In this document: positions 22,325 to 34,830 of the stretch, piece after piece
Layout of the letters: the number at the start of each line of letters is the position of its first letter
Numbering within the stretch: the stretch's first letter is position 1
From: Datisca glomerata
Taxonomy: Eukaryota > Streptophyta > Magnoliopsida > Cucurbitales > Datiscaceae
Direction of reading: 5' to 3'
Length of the DNA: 64,000 nucleotides
Assembly: GCA_003255025.1 (NCBI GenBank)
Contig: QANY01011423.1
Location: 888,788 to 952,787, forward strand
The notes under the pieces: model-generated
The model's database searches: none
Told to the model about the DNA's origin: nothing
Seen by the model: only the letters and a program-made list of their open reading frames with translations
Position numbers and translations under genes: made by a program

Positions 22325-22872
22325 CAATAAATCTGTTGCATTGGAGCTGGTTATGTTGGTGGGCCAACCATGGCCGCGAATCGTGATTGCTCTCAAGTGT
22401 CCTCCAATTGAAGTAGCTGTTGTTGACATTTCCGCGTCAAGGAACACGGACCGGAATGGTGACCAGCTCCCGATCTACGACCCTCTTCTTCAGCGCCGAT
22501 GTTGAAAAGCACATGCGTAAGGCGGATGATGTCTTTGTTTCGGTTAATACTCCAACCAAAACCCAGGGCCTTGGAGCTGGAAAAGCGACAGATCTTACTT
22601 ACTGGGAGCTGCTGGTATGATTGCTGATGTGTCAAGATCGGACAAAATCGTGGTTGAGAAATCCACCGTCCCTGTAAAAACAGCCGAGGCTATAGAAAAA
22701 ATACTAACCCACAACAGCAAAGGAATTAACTTCCAAATTCTATCAAACACAGAATTCCTTGCTGTGGGAACTGCCATACCGGACCTTCTAATTCCCGATA
22801 GAGTTCTTATTGGTGGTAGAGAAACCCCGGGAGGAGCGAAGGCCATAGAAACCTTGAGAGATTTCGAAAAAA
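22325..22872 (+). pseudogene. UGD: UDP-glucose 6-dehydrogenase pseudogene, 5' part only
   Basis: The clearest stretch, 22617-22850, reads MIADVSRSDKIVVEKSTVP, KTAEAIEKILTHNSKGINFQ and then PDRVLIGGRETPGG, which matches plant UDP-glucose 6-dehydrogenase. This enzyme oxidises UDP-glucose to UDP-glucuronate for cell-wall sugars. Upstream pieces in shifted frames give GAGYVGGPTMA near 22350, CPPIEVAVVDIS near 22400, and VSVNTPTKTQGLGAGKA near 22540-22585. The NAD-binding GAGYVGGP loop is still legible. Only about the first third of the usual 480 or so residues is present, with frameshifts, and homology ends at a run of A near 22868. The absence of introns is not diagnostic, because plant UGD coding regions are usually intronless. 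Confidence 0.9.
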
Positions 22873-22879
22873 AAAAACA

Positions 22880-23768
22880 CTAAAATCATTGATTTGACAC
22901 ATAAATAATTTTTTATTTAAAAATGATAAAAAATCATCTAAATAAATGTTTTAAATAATTGAAAAGTACTCATATTGTTGTGAAAAGTATTCACATCTTT
23001 TAAATAATTGAAAGTATATTCTGGTAGGGTTCTCCTTTTTTGGTAGATATAGTTATGAGGTATTCTGAATCCTCCATCACTACACGGTAGATAGAATACT
23101 GCTTATTAAAAGCTTAAATCCATGAAGACATTCACTTTTTAAAAGAAACGGGCCACTGAGCTCACTAAGAGTTTAAAAAATGGCCTTTAAATAATTCTAT
23201 GAGAAATGATGTCTACAGCATCACCCTCTAAAAAAATTTAAAGTAAAAAATCTAAAATGAATGGAGAATTACAAATGAAAAATGTCTCAAGACGTTAGAA
23301 ACTTAGAAGGAGTATTCAACACTTAGAAAAAAAACCAAAAAAGAGAAATGAAGAATTATGAAAGCGAGGAAAAGAAAGAAACAAAGGAAAACAAAGTGAG
23401 AAGCAAATGAAGCTTCAAAAGGAATTCAAAAAAGGGAATCAGATGGGAATTGTGAGGTCAAGCGATCAATGGTTGTGTTAGCTTCATCTAAGAAAACTGA
23501 AACGAAGAAATATTAAAAGTAGAGAAAGTGAAAGTGGATTAAGGAAAAAGTGAAAGTCGAGAAAGAAAAAAGTGACAATGATGAAAGAAGAAGTGGAAAA
23601 TGAAAAGAGAAATAAATGAAAGGAAAGTGAACAAAAAAAGGCAAAGTGAGAAGCAAAGTAAGACGAAAAATAGATGAAATTTGCTAAATCTTGAAGAAAG
23701 AAAAATTACCATTTAAAGAAAATCTTTACTCAATCAAACTAGCTACTGAAATAAGGTTCTTCCAAAGA
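22880..23768. other. AT-rich then purine-rich spacer
   Basis: From about 23320 to 23700 the plus strand is strongly enriched in A and G (repeated GAAA, GAGAAG and AAGTGAAAGT motifs). No gene is visible. It directly precedes the satellite array. Confidence 0.6.
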
Positions 23769-26700
23769 ACCGGGATATACAGATATATCGTGGCACGCGC
23801 ATGTTAACTTCTGTAGGGCATAACATTTGACATGAGTGGAACCACGTGCATTGTAAGATATCTAATCGAACCTTATTCAGAGACCTACAAGCGCAAAAAG
23901 GTTTACCCATTGCAGCCACATTTCGAGTCTAAAAAACACAGGCTATACAGTTTTAGAATTGTTGTAACATACAGATCGTGGCACACGCATGCCAATGTTC
24001 ATAGGGCATAACTTTTGACTCAGGTAGAACCATGTGGCCCACAAGATACGAAATCGAAGCTTATTCCGAGTCCTATAGGTGTGACAGGGTTTACCCGTGA
24101 CATCCTATTTTTTATTCCAAAAAACATGGACTGTGCAGCATTGGAATTTCTGCAACAGACATATCGTGGTACACGCATGTCAACTTCAGTAAAGCATAAC
24201 TTTTGACTCGGGTGAAACGACGGGGCCCATAAAATATGAAATCGAAGCTTATTCAGAGACCTACAAGTGAAATAGGGTTTAGCTGTCGCAGCCCAGTTTT
24301 GACTCCAAATAACATAGACCGTGCAGCTTTAGAATTTCTGTAACAGATTGATCATGGCACGGGCGTGTCAACTTCCGTAGGGCATAACCTTTGACATGGA
24401 TGGAACCACATGCCCCGTAAGATATCAAATCGAAGCTTATTCAGAGACCTACAGGTGCGACAGAGTTTATATGTCGCAGCCTAGTTTAGAGTCCAAAAAC
24501 ATAGACTGTGCAACACTAGAATTGCTATAACAGACACATCATGACGCACGCATGTCAACTTCAGTAGGGCTTAACTTTTGACTCGGGTGGAATCACGCGG
24601 CGCTTACGATATGAAATCGAAGCTTATTCGGAGACCTACAGGTGATATAAGGTTTACTCGTCGCAACCCAGTTTTGAGTCCAAAAACACACACTGTGCAG
24701 ATTTAGGATTTCAGTAACAGACTGATCATGGCACATGCATGTCAACTTCTGTAGGGTAAAACTTTTGACATGGGTCGAACCATCTGTTCCGTAAGATATC
24801 AAATCGAAGTTTATTTAGAGACCTACAGGTGCAACAGGGTTTACCTGTCCCAGCATCATTTTAAGTCCAAAAACACAGACTGTGCAGCTTTAAAATTGCT
24901 ATAACAGACATATCGTGGCACGAGCATGTCAACCTCCGTATGGCATAACTTTTGACTCGGGTAGAACCACGTGGCCCATAGGATACGAAATCGAAGCTTA
25001 TTCTGATCCCTAAAGGTTTGATAGGGTTTACACATCATAACCTAGTTTCGAGTACAAAAAATACAGACCGTGCAGCTTTAGAATTTCTGTAACAGACGGA
25101 TCGTGACACGCGCATGTCAACTTCCGTAGGGCATAACTTTTGATATGGGTGGAACCGCTTGGCCTGTAAGATATCAAAATGAAGCTTATTCGGAGACCTA
25201 CAAGTGCGACGTGGTTTACCCATCACAGCCCAGTTTCAAGTCCAAAAAAACAGACCGTGCAGTTTTAGAATTTCTGTAACAGACTGGTCGTGGCACGGGC
25301 ATGTCAACTTCCGTAGGGCATAACTTTTGACATTGGTGGAGCCACATACCCCGTAATATTTCAAAATCAAATCTTATTTAGAGACCTACAAGTGTAATAG
25401 GGTGTACCCATCGCAGTCACGTTTTGAGTCCAAAAATACAGACTGTGCAGCCTTAGAATTGCTGTAACAGACATATCATGGCACACGCATGTCAACTTCT
25501 GTAAGGCATATCTTTTGACACGAGTGGAACCACGAGGCCAATACAATACAGAATCAAAGCTTATTCGGAGACCTATAGGTACGATAGGGTTTACCCGACG
25601 CAGCCAAGTTTTGAGTCTAAAAAACACAGACTATGCAGCTTTAAAATTTCCACAACAGACAGATCGTGGCACGCGCATGGTAACTTCCGTAGGGCATAAC
25701 TTTTGACATGGGTCGAATTTTATTCGGAGACCTACAGGTTTGACTTAGTGTACCCATCACAGCCCAGTTTTAACTCCAAAAAATACTGACCGTGTAGCTT
25801 TAGAATTTCTGTAACAGACGGATCATGGAATGCTCATGTCAACTTTCATAGGGCATAACTTTTGACATGGGTGGAACCGCGTGCCCCGTAAGATATTAAA
25901 TCGAAGCTTTTTTAGAGACCTACAGACACAACAGGGTTTACCATTTGTAGCCACATTTAGATTCCAAAAAGCACAGATCGTGCATTTTTAGAATTGTTGT
26001 AACCGACAGATTGTGGCACAGGCATGCCAACTTACGTAGGGCATAACGTTTGATTCGGGTGGAACCACATGGCCCATACGAGATGAAATCGAAGCTTATT
26101 CAGAGACTTACAGGTGCGACGGTGTTTACCCGTGGCATCCTATTTTCGAGTCCAAAAAACACAGATTATGCAGCATTAGAGTTTCTGAAATAGACATTTT
26201 ATGGTACGTGGATGTCAACTTCCATATGGCATAACGTTTGACATGGGTGAAACCGCGTGCCCCGTAGGATATCTAATCGAAGGTTATTCAGAGACCTATA
26301 GGTGCGATGGGGTTTACCCGTCGCAGCCTAGTTTCGAGTCCAAAAAACACAGACTGTGCAGCTTTAGAATTTTTGTAACAGGCTGCTCGTGGCACGAGCA
26401 TGTCAACTTTCGTAGGGAATAACTTTTGACATTGGTGGAACCACGTGCCCCGTAAGATATCAAATTGAACATTATTTAGAGATCTACAGGCGCAATAGGG
26501 TTTACCATCACAGCCATATTTTGAGTCCAAAAAACACAGACTATACATCTTTAGAATTGCTATGAAATACAGATAGTGGCACACGAATGCCAACTTTAGT
26601 AGGGTATAACTATTGATTCGGGTGGAACCATGTGGCCCATAAGATACGGAATCGAAGCTTATTCGGAGTCCTACAGGTGCGGCAGGATTTACCCATGGCA

Positions 26701-26920
26701 TCCTATTTTTGAGTCTAAAAAACATTGACTGTGCAACATTAGAATTTCTATAACAGACATATCGTGGTACGCTCATGTCAACTTCCGTAACGCATAACTT
26801 TTGACATGTGTAGAACCACGTGCCCCGTAAGATATCAAACCGAAACTTGTTCAAAGACCTACAAGCATAACAATGTTTGCCCGTTGTAGCCAGGTTTTGA
26901 GTCCAAAAAGCTTAGACCGT

Positions 26921-26993
26921 CCACCTGAGTAAAAAGTTATGCCCTACGGAACTTGGCATGCGTGCGCCACAATCTGTTAGTTACAACAATTCT
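26921..26993 (-). repeat. Inverted satellite piece
   Basis: The segment from CCACCTGAGTAAAAAGTTAT through ACAACAATTCT is the reverse complement of the part of a monomer containing the GGCATAAC anchor. The spacing between neighbouring anchors (26795 to 27134, 339 bp) shows that two monomer lengths lost about 37 bp at the event. Confidence 0.85.
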
Positions 26994-28155
26994 AATCTTA
27001 TTCGGAGACCTACATGTGCGACAAAGTCTACCCATTGCATCATATTTTCGAGTACAAAAAACACAGACTCTGCAACATTAGAATTTTTGTAACAGGCATA
27101 TCGTGGTACGTGCATGTCAACTTCCTTAAGGCATAACTTTTGACATGTATGGAACCATCTGCCCATAAGATATAAAATCGATTCCAATTCGGAGACCTAC
27201 AGGTGCAACGGGGTTTGCCCGTGACAGCCTAGTCTCGAGTCCAAAAAACACAGACTATCCAGCTTTAGAATTGCTGTAACATACAGATCGTGGCACGAGC
27301 ATGTTAACCTCCGTAGGGCATAACTTTTGACTCGAGTGGAACCAGGTGGCCTATAAGACATGGAATCGAAGCTGATTTAGAGACCTACAGGTGCGAGAGG
27401 GTTTAGCCACCGTAACCCAGTTTTTAATCCATAAAACATAGACCGAGCAACTTTAGAATTTCTATAACAGATGAATCGTGGTACACGCATGTCAACTTTC
27501 GTAGGGCATAACTTTTGACATGGGTGGAACCACCTGCCCAGTAAGATATTAATTCAAAACTTATTCACATACATATAGGTGCAATAGGGTTTACCCATCG
27601 CAGCCCCATTTTGAGTCCAAAAACCAAATATTGTGCAGCTTTAGAATAGCTATAACAGACATATCGTGGCACATGCATGTCAACTTCCGAATAACATAAC
27701 TTTTAACTCAGGTGTAACCTCGTGGCTCATACGATATTAAATTGAAGCATATTCAGACTTCTACTGGTTGATAGGGTTTACCTCACGCACCCTAGTTTCG
27801 AGTCCAAAAAACATAGACCGTGCAGCTTTAGAATCTCTATAACAGACGGATCGTGGCACGCGCATGTTAACTTCTGTAGGGCATTATTTTTGACATGGGT
27901 GGAACCGCGTACCCCGTAAGATATCAAATCGATGCTAATTCGGAGACGTACATGATGCTTTGGGTAAACCAATCATAGTCCAGTTTTGAGTCCAAAAAAC
28001 ATAGACTATGCAGCTTTCGAATTACTATAACAAACAGATCAGAACATGAGCGTCTCAAACTCCGGAGGGCATAACTTTTGACTCAGGTGGAACCACGTGG
28101 CCCATAAGATATGCAATCGAAGCTTATTCAAAGACCTACAAGTGCACTGGGTTTA

Positions 28156-28656
<501 letters not shown>

Positions 28657-28846
28657 TAGGTGTGATAGGGTTTACCTGTCGTAGCCCAATTTTGAGTCCA
28701 AAAAACATTGACTGTCAGTTTTTGAATTGCTATGACAGACAGATCGTGGCACGCGCATGTCATCTTCCGGTGGGTATAACTTTTGACATGAGTGGAACCA
28801 CGTGGCCTATAGGATATTAAAATGAAGCTTATTCAGAGACCTATAG

Positions 28847-30016
28847 CTTCTGCTTTGAGCCTCACAGATTCGAGAAGGGGAGGACAACAGATGGATAGCA
28901 CGACTGTGAGAGAAAAGATCACCATGGAGGGAGAGAGAGCACGACAGAGAGAAAAAGACAACCATGGAGGGAGAGAGAGCAGGGCACGACTGAGGCGGTG
29001 AGTCAGAAATGAAGGTTTGATTTTGGGTTTTTTACTAAAAGAGAGTATTATACTAATCATTTTATAAAAATCAATCATTACGTTAATTTTTATTCACTTT
29101 GATCTCAGATATACATTCCATTCAAAATATCTTTGTTAAGTTACATGTTTACATTTCACCTCATTTCTCATTTTTTCCACTTCTTCATTTTCAAATCTGT
29201 TCAAGCTCTCTATCTCTCTGTAAAATGAGTTTTTATCCCAAAAAGACATGTGTGAAGCAAAGAAGATGACCTCTGCGTTCTTGTCAAAGAAGACGGAGAA
29301 GATGATCGAATCTCTGCAACAGAAGAAGACGACGAAAGAAGACAAACCAGATCTAACCTAAATCTGAAAATGGATTTTTGCCTATTTGTACAGATCTGAA
29401 TAAGATCTGGCCACAAACTAGATCTGAAATGGGGTTTTGCCCATTTTAACCCTTTTCTCGCTCATTTTTGAAGTGTCATTCACGTGGTTTTCTTTTTTCT
29501 TATCGGCAATTTCTCATATTCTTAACATGCAATTTTATGGTAGAGGAAGTTAGTAGTTTCAAGCCTGAGAATATGGGAAAATTGTTTCAATTTATGTATA
29601 ATTTACTTCAGATTTTTCAGTAATGCTGGGAGGTAACTGAATGTTGGCATCGTGTGACCATCGTGTAGATTACACGATGGGTACACTGGAATTGAGTAGT
29701 CATCGTGTAGCCCGTGTACCCAAATTTGCAATCAAAATAACTTTCATGCATCCAAAAGTGCTTAAAATAGTGTTCATAACAGAAGATACTCGTGTACCCA
29801 TCGTGTAGTCCACACTGGTGCCGTGTAACCGTTGTGTAGACTATACGTCAATGTAACCATTATAGATTTGTTTGGTTGAATTATTACATTACAAATCCTA
29901 AGGAGAATGAGAAATATGACATGAACTCACGGTCTCTAAGATGTGGATGTGAGAATGTAACCAACTGCGTCAACTCAACTTGCCTCTCAGCATTATAGAT
30001 TTTTTTCCAGAACCCA
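28847..30016. other. Spacer with short repeats and a hairpin
   Basis: At 28905-28985 a roughly 55-bp segment containing ACCATGGAGGGAGAGAGAGC is present twice. At 29640-29860 the motif CATCGTGTAG and its relatives recur several times. A GA-rich, codon-like stretch at 29250-29345 has no recognisable product. Confidence 0.55.
29658..29680. repeat. Perfect inverted repeat
   Basis: CCATCGTGTA and TACACGATGG are exact inverse complements separated by GAT. The arms are 10 bp. The same word recurs nearby, with ACCCATCGTGTAG at about 29797. Confidence 0.85.
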
Positions 30017-30632
30017 GCCTCATAGATTGATCTTCTTAAAAATGGTAAATTCAAATCCTAATATATCGCAAAACCAAACTTTCTCGACTTGCCCGTCGTA
30101 CTGTCTTATTCTGAATTTTATTTTTCACTCTCATTTTCTCAATATATTTTCACCTATTTTAATTCTCACAATTTTCTTTCATTTCTTTCCCTTCCCCTCC
30201 TCCCCAAATGGGTGCCGCCACGGCTATCGTGGTTGTGGCCTATGCACCCCACGATCGATCACTGAGTGGTAAGAGGATACAATCGAGCGGAGATTCATTC
30301 GTACTGTAAAAAAGAAAAAGAAATGAGTACTATAATACTGGAAAATGGATTAGTACTATGCTATGATACATCAATAACAATTACAAATGGAATTTTTCAA
30401 GATGGAAACCATACCGTTGACTATGTTCCTTACATTGTTGCTTAACTTATGTTTATTCATTTCTCCATTCACTTTCTCTACTTCATTCTCAAACCCTTGC
30501 ATCAACCTCGAATAGTTGCTGAGATCCTCGTAAATGAATAAAAATATTTCTTTATTATGTTTTTTTAACTCGATAAATAATAAATCATAAATTGTAGTCT
30601 AAACTACACTTTGATCCTTGAACTTTAATCTC
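30017..30632 (+). pseudogene. Copy 1 of duplicated segment with a secretory first exon
   Basis: This segment matches 38103-38760 along its length. From the ATG at 30402 it reads METIPLTMFLTLLLNLCLF followed by ISPFTFSTSFSNPCINLE, then a stop (TAG) that the other copy lacks. The hydrophobic start looks like a signal peptide. The weak donor-like GTAAAT near 30530 aligns with a better donor in copy 2. The right end of the duplication coincides with the start of the LINE at about 30640. The gene family is not recognised. Confidence 0.65.
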
Positions 30633-30639
30633 GTTTACA

Positions 30640-33600
30640 AATTGAAATTCTTTCAAATAGTTCTCAAATCAGGAAGCAATGTTGAAGGAAGGGTGAAAAG
30701 ATTTACCATGGGCAGCACTGTTCATATAGTGCCAAATTCCCCAACAAAGGAGGACCGCAAAATGGTCAGTCTTCGGGTCCAACCAACGGAAGTGGCCTGA
30801 AAATTTGTCCATCATGGGTCTCCGAGTGCACTATTTTGGAAGTCAATTCAGGATCCCCCACCTGCTGCCAATTTTTTGCATTTGAAGGACAAAAAAATAA
30901 ATCATGGATATTTGTATCCATTTTATTAAAAAAATTAGCAGTTTAAATTACAATCAATTCGTCTCTATATAAACTAACCCTTGTAGGAATAAGGTCTAAT
31001 GAATCCCTCCACATAAAAATCTTCACTTTATTTGGCAATCCTAGCTTCCACAAGGTTTTCCACTAACAAACCCCATTTTCTAGATACGAAGATGACTCCC
31101 CATATAATAAAGAGAGAGCCCCAATCAGTACCAACTTTTTACTGAATACCACCCATTTGAATCATAGTGCCAACATAAATAATCCTTTTCAGCATTTGAC
31201 ATTAAGGGTATTGAAGTAATTACATCAATATCATCTGAATCAAAATGTTCCTAAAAAATGTTGATATTCCATTGATTTCCCTAAGATTAAATCTGAAACC
31301 TTCATATTTGAATTCTCATGGGCTGAATAAAGGGGCCGAAAGGTAGTAGGGCGTGGAAGCCATGGATCATTAAAGGCCTGAATAAATTCCTCATTATCCA
31401 CCCTCTAGCGTATACCTTCACAAAATAGGTTTTTACCTCACAAAATACTCCTCCAAATGTATGAGCCACCTTGTTTCATTTTACAAGATCGAAAGTCTCT
31501 TGAAGGGAAGTATTTAGCCATTAGAACTCTAGCCATAATACTATTGGGATGTTTAGAAATACGCCAACATTGTTTGGCTAAAAGGACTTGGTTCAAGATT
31601 TCTAAAGATCAAAACCCCATTCCTTCAAACTCTTTATGCCTGCAAAGTTGTGACCAAGCTAACCAATGAAGCTTATTTTCATAAGGTGAAGACTCCCACC
31701 AAAATCTAGTCATTTCCATACTTAGATCTACACAAAAGGACTTGGGGAGTCCAAACACATTCATCGCATAGGTTGGTAAATCTTGAATCATCATTTTTAT
31801 TAAAATATTTTTCCTCGCTATTGAGAATTGTTTCTCCCTCCAACAACTCCTGAGACTACGGCTTTGTTGGTAATGGATTTGAATAGATATTTTTTGCCTG
31901 CACCCGTCCATGAGGGTAACCCTAAATATTTCTCGTGACAACTAGCGACTCTAATGCTCAAAAGGGAGGATATATTAGATTTAACATCCTGAGGAACATT
32001 TGGGGAGAATGCAATAACATATTTAACAAAATTAACACACTGTCCCAATGCCCGAGTATAAATATCTAGAATATTAGGGGTGAACATGGTTCGGCTCAGT
32101 TCAGTTAATATGTTAAAATCGAACCGAACCGAAAACATACCAAACTGAATCGAACCGTGAATTTTGAAATAACTAAACCGAATCGAATCGTGAGTTTCAG
32201 TTTGGTTTGGTATTATTAATTAAAAATAATTTTTAAAATGATATTATTGAAAAGTTAATATAAAATCAAAGTTTTGTATCGGTTCGGTTCGATATGAAAT
32301 TATATATAAAAAATAAAATAATTATGAATTTAATGTTTTGGTCGGTTCGGTTTGATTCGATTAAGAACTGAACATTTTCTGAACCGAAACTTCAATTCGG
32401 TACGGCAACTCTGCCGAACCAAACTGAACCGTAGGGTCATAAAGAATCGATCGAACCAATCATTTTCGGTTCGATCTGTTCAGTTTGATTTTGAACACCC
32501 CTATAGAATATCTTTAACCAGCCTACAATTATCAACATCGGCCTTACAAAGCAACAAACTACTGGCCGCAAAAAAGGGAAATCATGGTGTTGTTACAGAA
32601 AATTCTAGGGCACACCAACTGATTCTAATGTTGGGCCTCTAAAAGCAGGATTGATAGGCCTTCAGCACATAATAAAAATAAGTATGAGAGGATGAATTCC
32701 CATACATCGTACCATTTACCACAAAAGAGAAGGAGACAGAAGAAATACATCTATAAATCAGATCCATCCAATCATCATTAAAGCCCATTTCTTCATAATT
32801 GCCATGAGAAAACTACACTCCACTCTATTATAGGCTTTAGTCATATCTATTTTTATGGTTGAGAAGCCCCTCCTACCTTTCTTTATTTTCCTTAAGGAAT
32901 GGATCATTTCAAATGCAACAAAATATTATCGGTAATTAATGTGCCCTTCACAAAAGTACTTTGAAATTCAAAAATGATTTCGGGCAAAATACCTTTAAGC
33001 CGAGTAGCAATAGATTTTGAAATTAATTTATAAATTACTGTACACAAACTAATCGGTCGAAAATCTGAGAACATTTGAGGATTTTACATTTTAGGAATCA
33101 AAACCATCAATGTTTGGTTAATACCACACATATCCATTCTATTATTCCAGAACAAAAAGACAGAAGGAGGAGATATCCTTACCAACGATATGCCAAAGTT
33201 TCTGAAAGAACAAAGCTAGAAATCCACAATTCCTGGACCCCTTAACGGGTGCAGGCTCCGTAGTGCTCCCTCTATCTCATTCACTGTAAATGGCATCATG
33301 AGTTTTGCATTCATCTCCAATGAAACTCTCCTAGGAACACAATTGGTAACAGCCTCCAGATCTGATCTACCTGGTACCGAGGAAGTGAAAATCTCCCGAA
33401 TGTAATATTGAATGGTTGAAACAAATTTTTCAGTGGAGTCTTGCCATATCTTGTTAGAATCATAAATTCCCCGAATAGTATTTCTCCATTTACGCTCAGA
33501 CGCCTTAGAATGAAAAAAATGTCATATTTTTGCCCCTGATTTAAGCCAATCCACTTTAGAATGTTGTTTCCAATAGAGTTCTTCATGGTTTCCCAGCATC

Positions 33601-34830
33601 TTGATTTCAGCTTGGAGCCTTTGGATCTTCCCCCAATTTGACCCTCGGTGCGCCTCCTCCAAACATTTATCAAGTGACTAACGTGAAACTGAGAGTTTTT
33701 GTAGAAATACTCCCAAATTTATTTGAGCTCTAAGCCTTCAACGAAGCTAGGCATTCCTGGAACTTCGATGGGATTTCCTCAGACCTGTTCCTTCTACTAG
33801 AAGAAAACCAAACTCAGGTTATAATATCCTGACAATCTCCATCTCATGTCCAATTGGCTCAAATTGACCTCCTATCCAGGCCTCTATGATCGAAACAGGC
33901 CCTGGATGTTGGTTCCCCCATCTCTACATGGGCCAAAAGCATTCTATGATTAGAGGAGATGAAACCCATTGTCTCCACCCACGCCCATTTAAAGCGAGCC
34001 TTCCATTGGTCCGCAGCTACAACCCTATCCAATTTTTCTTTGATAAAACCACTACCCTATCTTTTGTTGTGCCAACTAAATTTTGACTCTTTACAAATTA
34101 ATTTGGAGAGGGAGCAGTAGTCTATAGCTTTTTTAAACTCTTCCATCCTAGCCTCACATCCAAAATTACCACCAATTTTATCCGAATACTCTAAAATTTT
34201 ATTATACTCATCCATCACTAGCCATGGTTTATTGGATTTGTCCACCAATTTCCGTAAACGTGTCCAAGAGTGTTTCCATAAAGCAACATCCAGATTACCA
34301 TCAAATCTCATAAATCTCCATATTAATTCATCTCCTTCTGAAACCAAAGCATCAACATGACCTTGTGGATAGAATTGAATAGAAACCGATATATCCTCCT
34401 CCAATAAAGTGTTAGACCACCTTTTAATCCTTCTCTGTCTACTATTAGACCATGGCTAAAACCAAGTTTCTTTTTAAGCACAACAGCTTCAGAATTCCCC
34501 AACTTTGTTTCCATTAAAAACATGGTCGGGTAATGACTTTGTACAACTTTGTACAAAGCTTTGAATGCTTAGGGTTTACCCATACCCCGAGCATTCCAAC
34601 TTATGATATTCATTATTCACAGCGAGTCTGGTCCTCGACACCCGCTACATGGGATATAATATCCATTGGTTGATTTGATAATTTAACAATTTTTGAAGAC
34701 ATTTGAGTTGAAGCAATGGACCTGCGTTTAGTAGGAGTAGACTGCGAAATGGATTTAGGCTGTCCACTTGGTTTTGTCAGGCTTAAAATTTCTTTTTCTT
34801 CTGGCTCAATTAGGCAAATAGGCAACTATA
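30640..34830 (-). mobile_element. LINE (L1-type) non-LTR retrotransposon, degenerate
   Basis: On the minus strand the second reading frame begins at the ATG at 34613 with MNIISWNARGMG, the start of an APE-type endonuclease, followed by FLMETKLGNSEAV and WLVMDEYNKILEYSDKIGGN. Reverse transcriptase follows. The FADD motif is replaced in FFAASSLLLCKADVDNCRLV (about 32600), so the catalytic aspartates are lost. Downstream come HEKYLGLPSWTGAGKK, LPTYAMNVFGLPKSFC and FWWESSPYENKLHWLAWSQL (31941-31609). The zinc-finger end LPNKVKIFMWRDSL lies near 31060, and the last trace, LLCWGIWHYMN, near 30740. Many stops are present. A hAT-like element splits it at 32075-32503. Upstream, 34825-34616 may be the end of the first ORF. 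Confidence 0.92.
32067..32511. mobile_element. hAT-like non-autonomous element with 8-bp target duplication
   Basis: The element runs from 32075 (TAGGGGTGAACATGG) to 32503 (TTGAACACCCCTA), 429 bp. It is flanked by exact copies of TAGAATAT (32067-32074 and 32504-32511). The termini are inverted repeats (TAGGGGTG at both ends read inward). The inside is made of GGTTCGG and CCGAACC variants. On either side the LINE reverse transcriptase reads in one register (LVKDIL before, DIYTRALGQC after), confirming the insertion. The 8-bp duplication and TAGGGGTG ends fit the hAT superfamily; no transposase is encoded. Confidence 0.93.
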
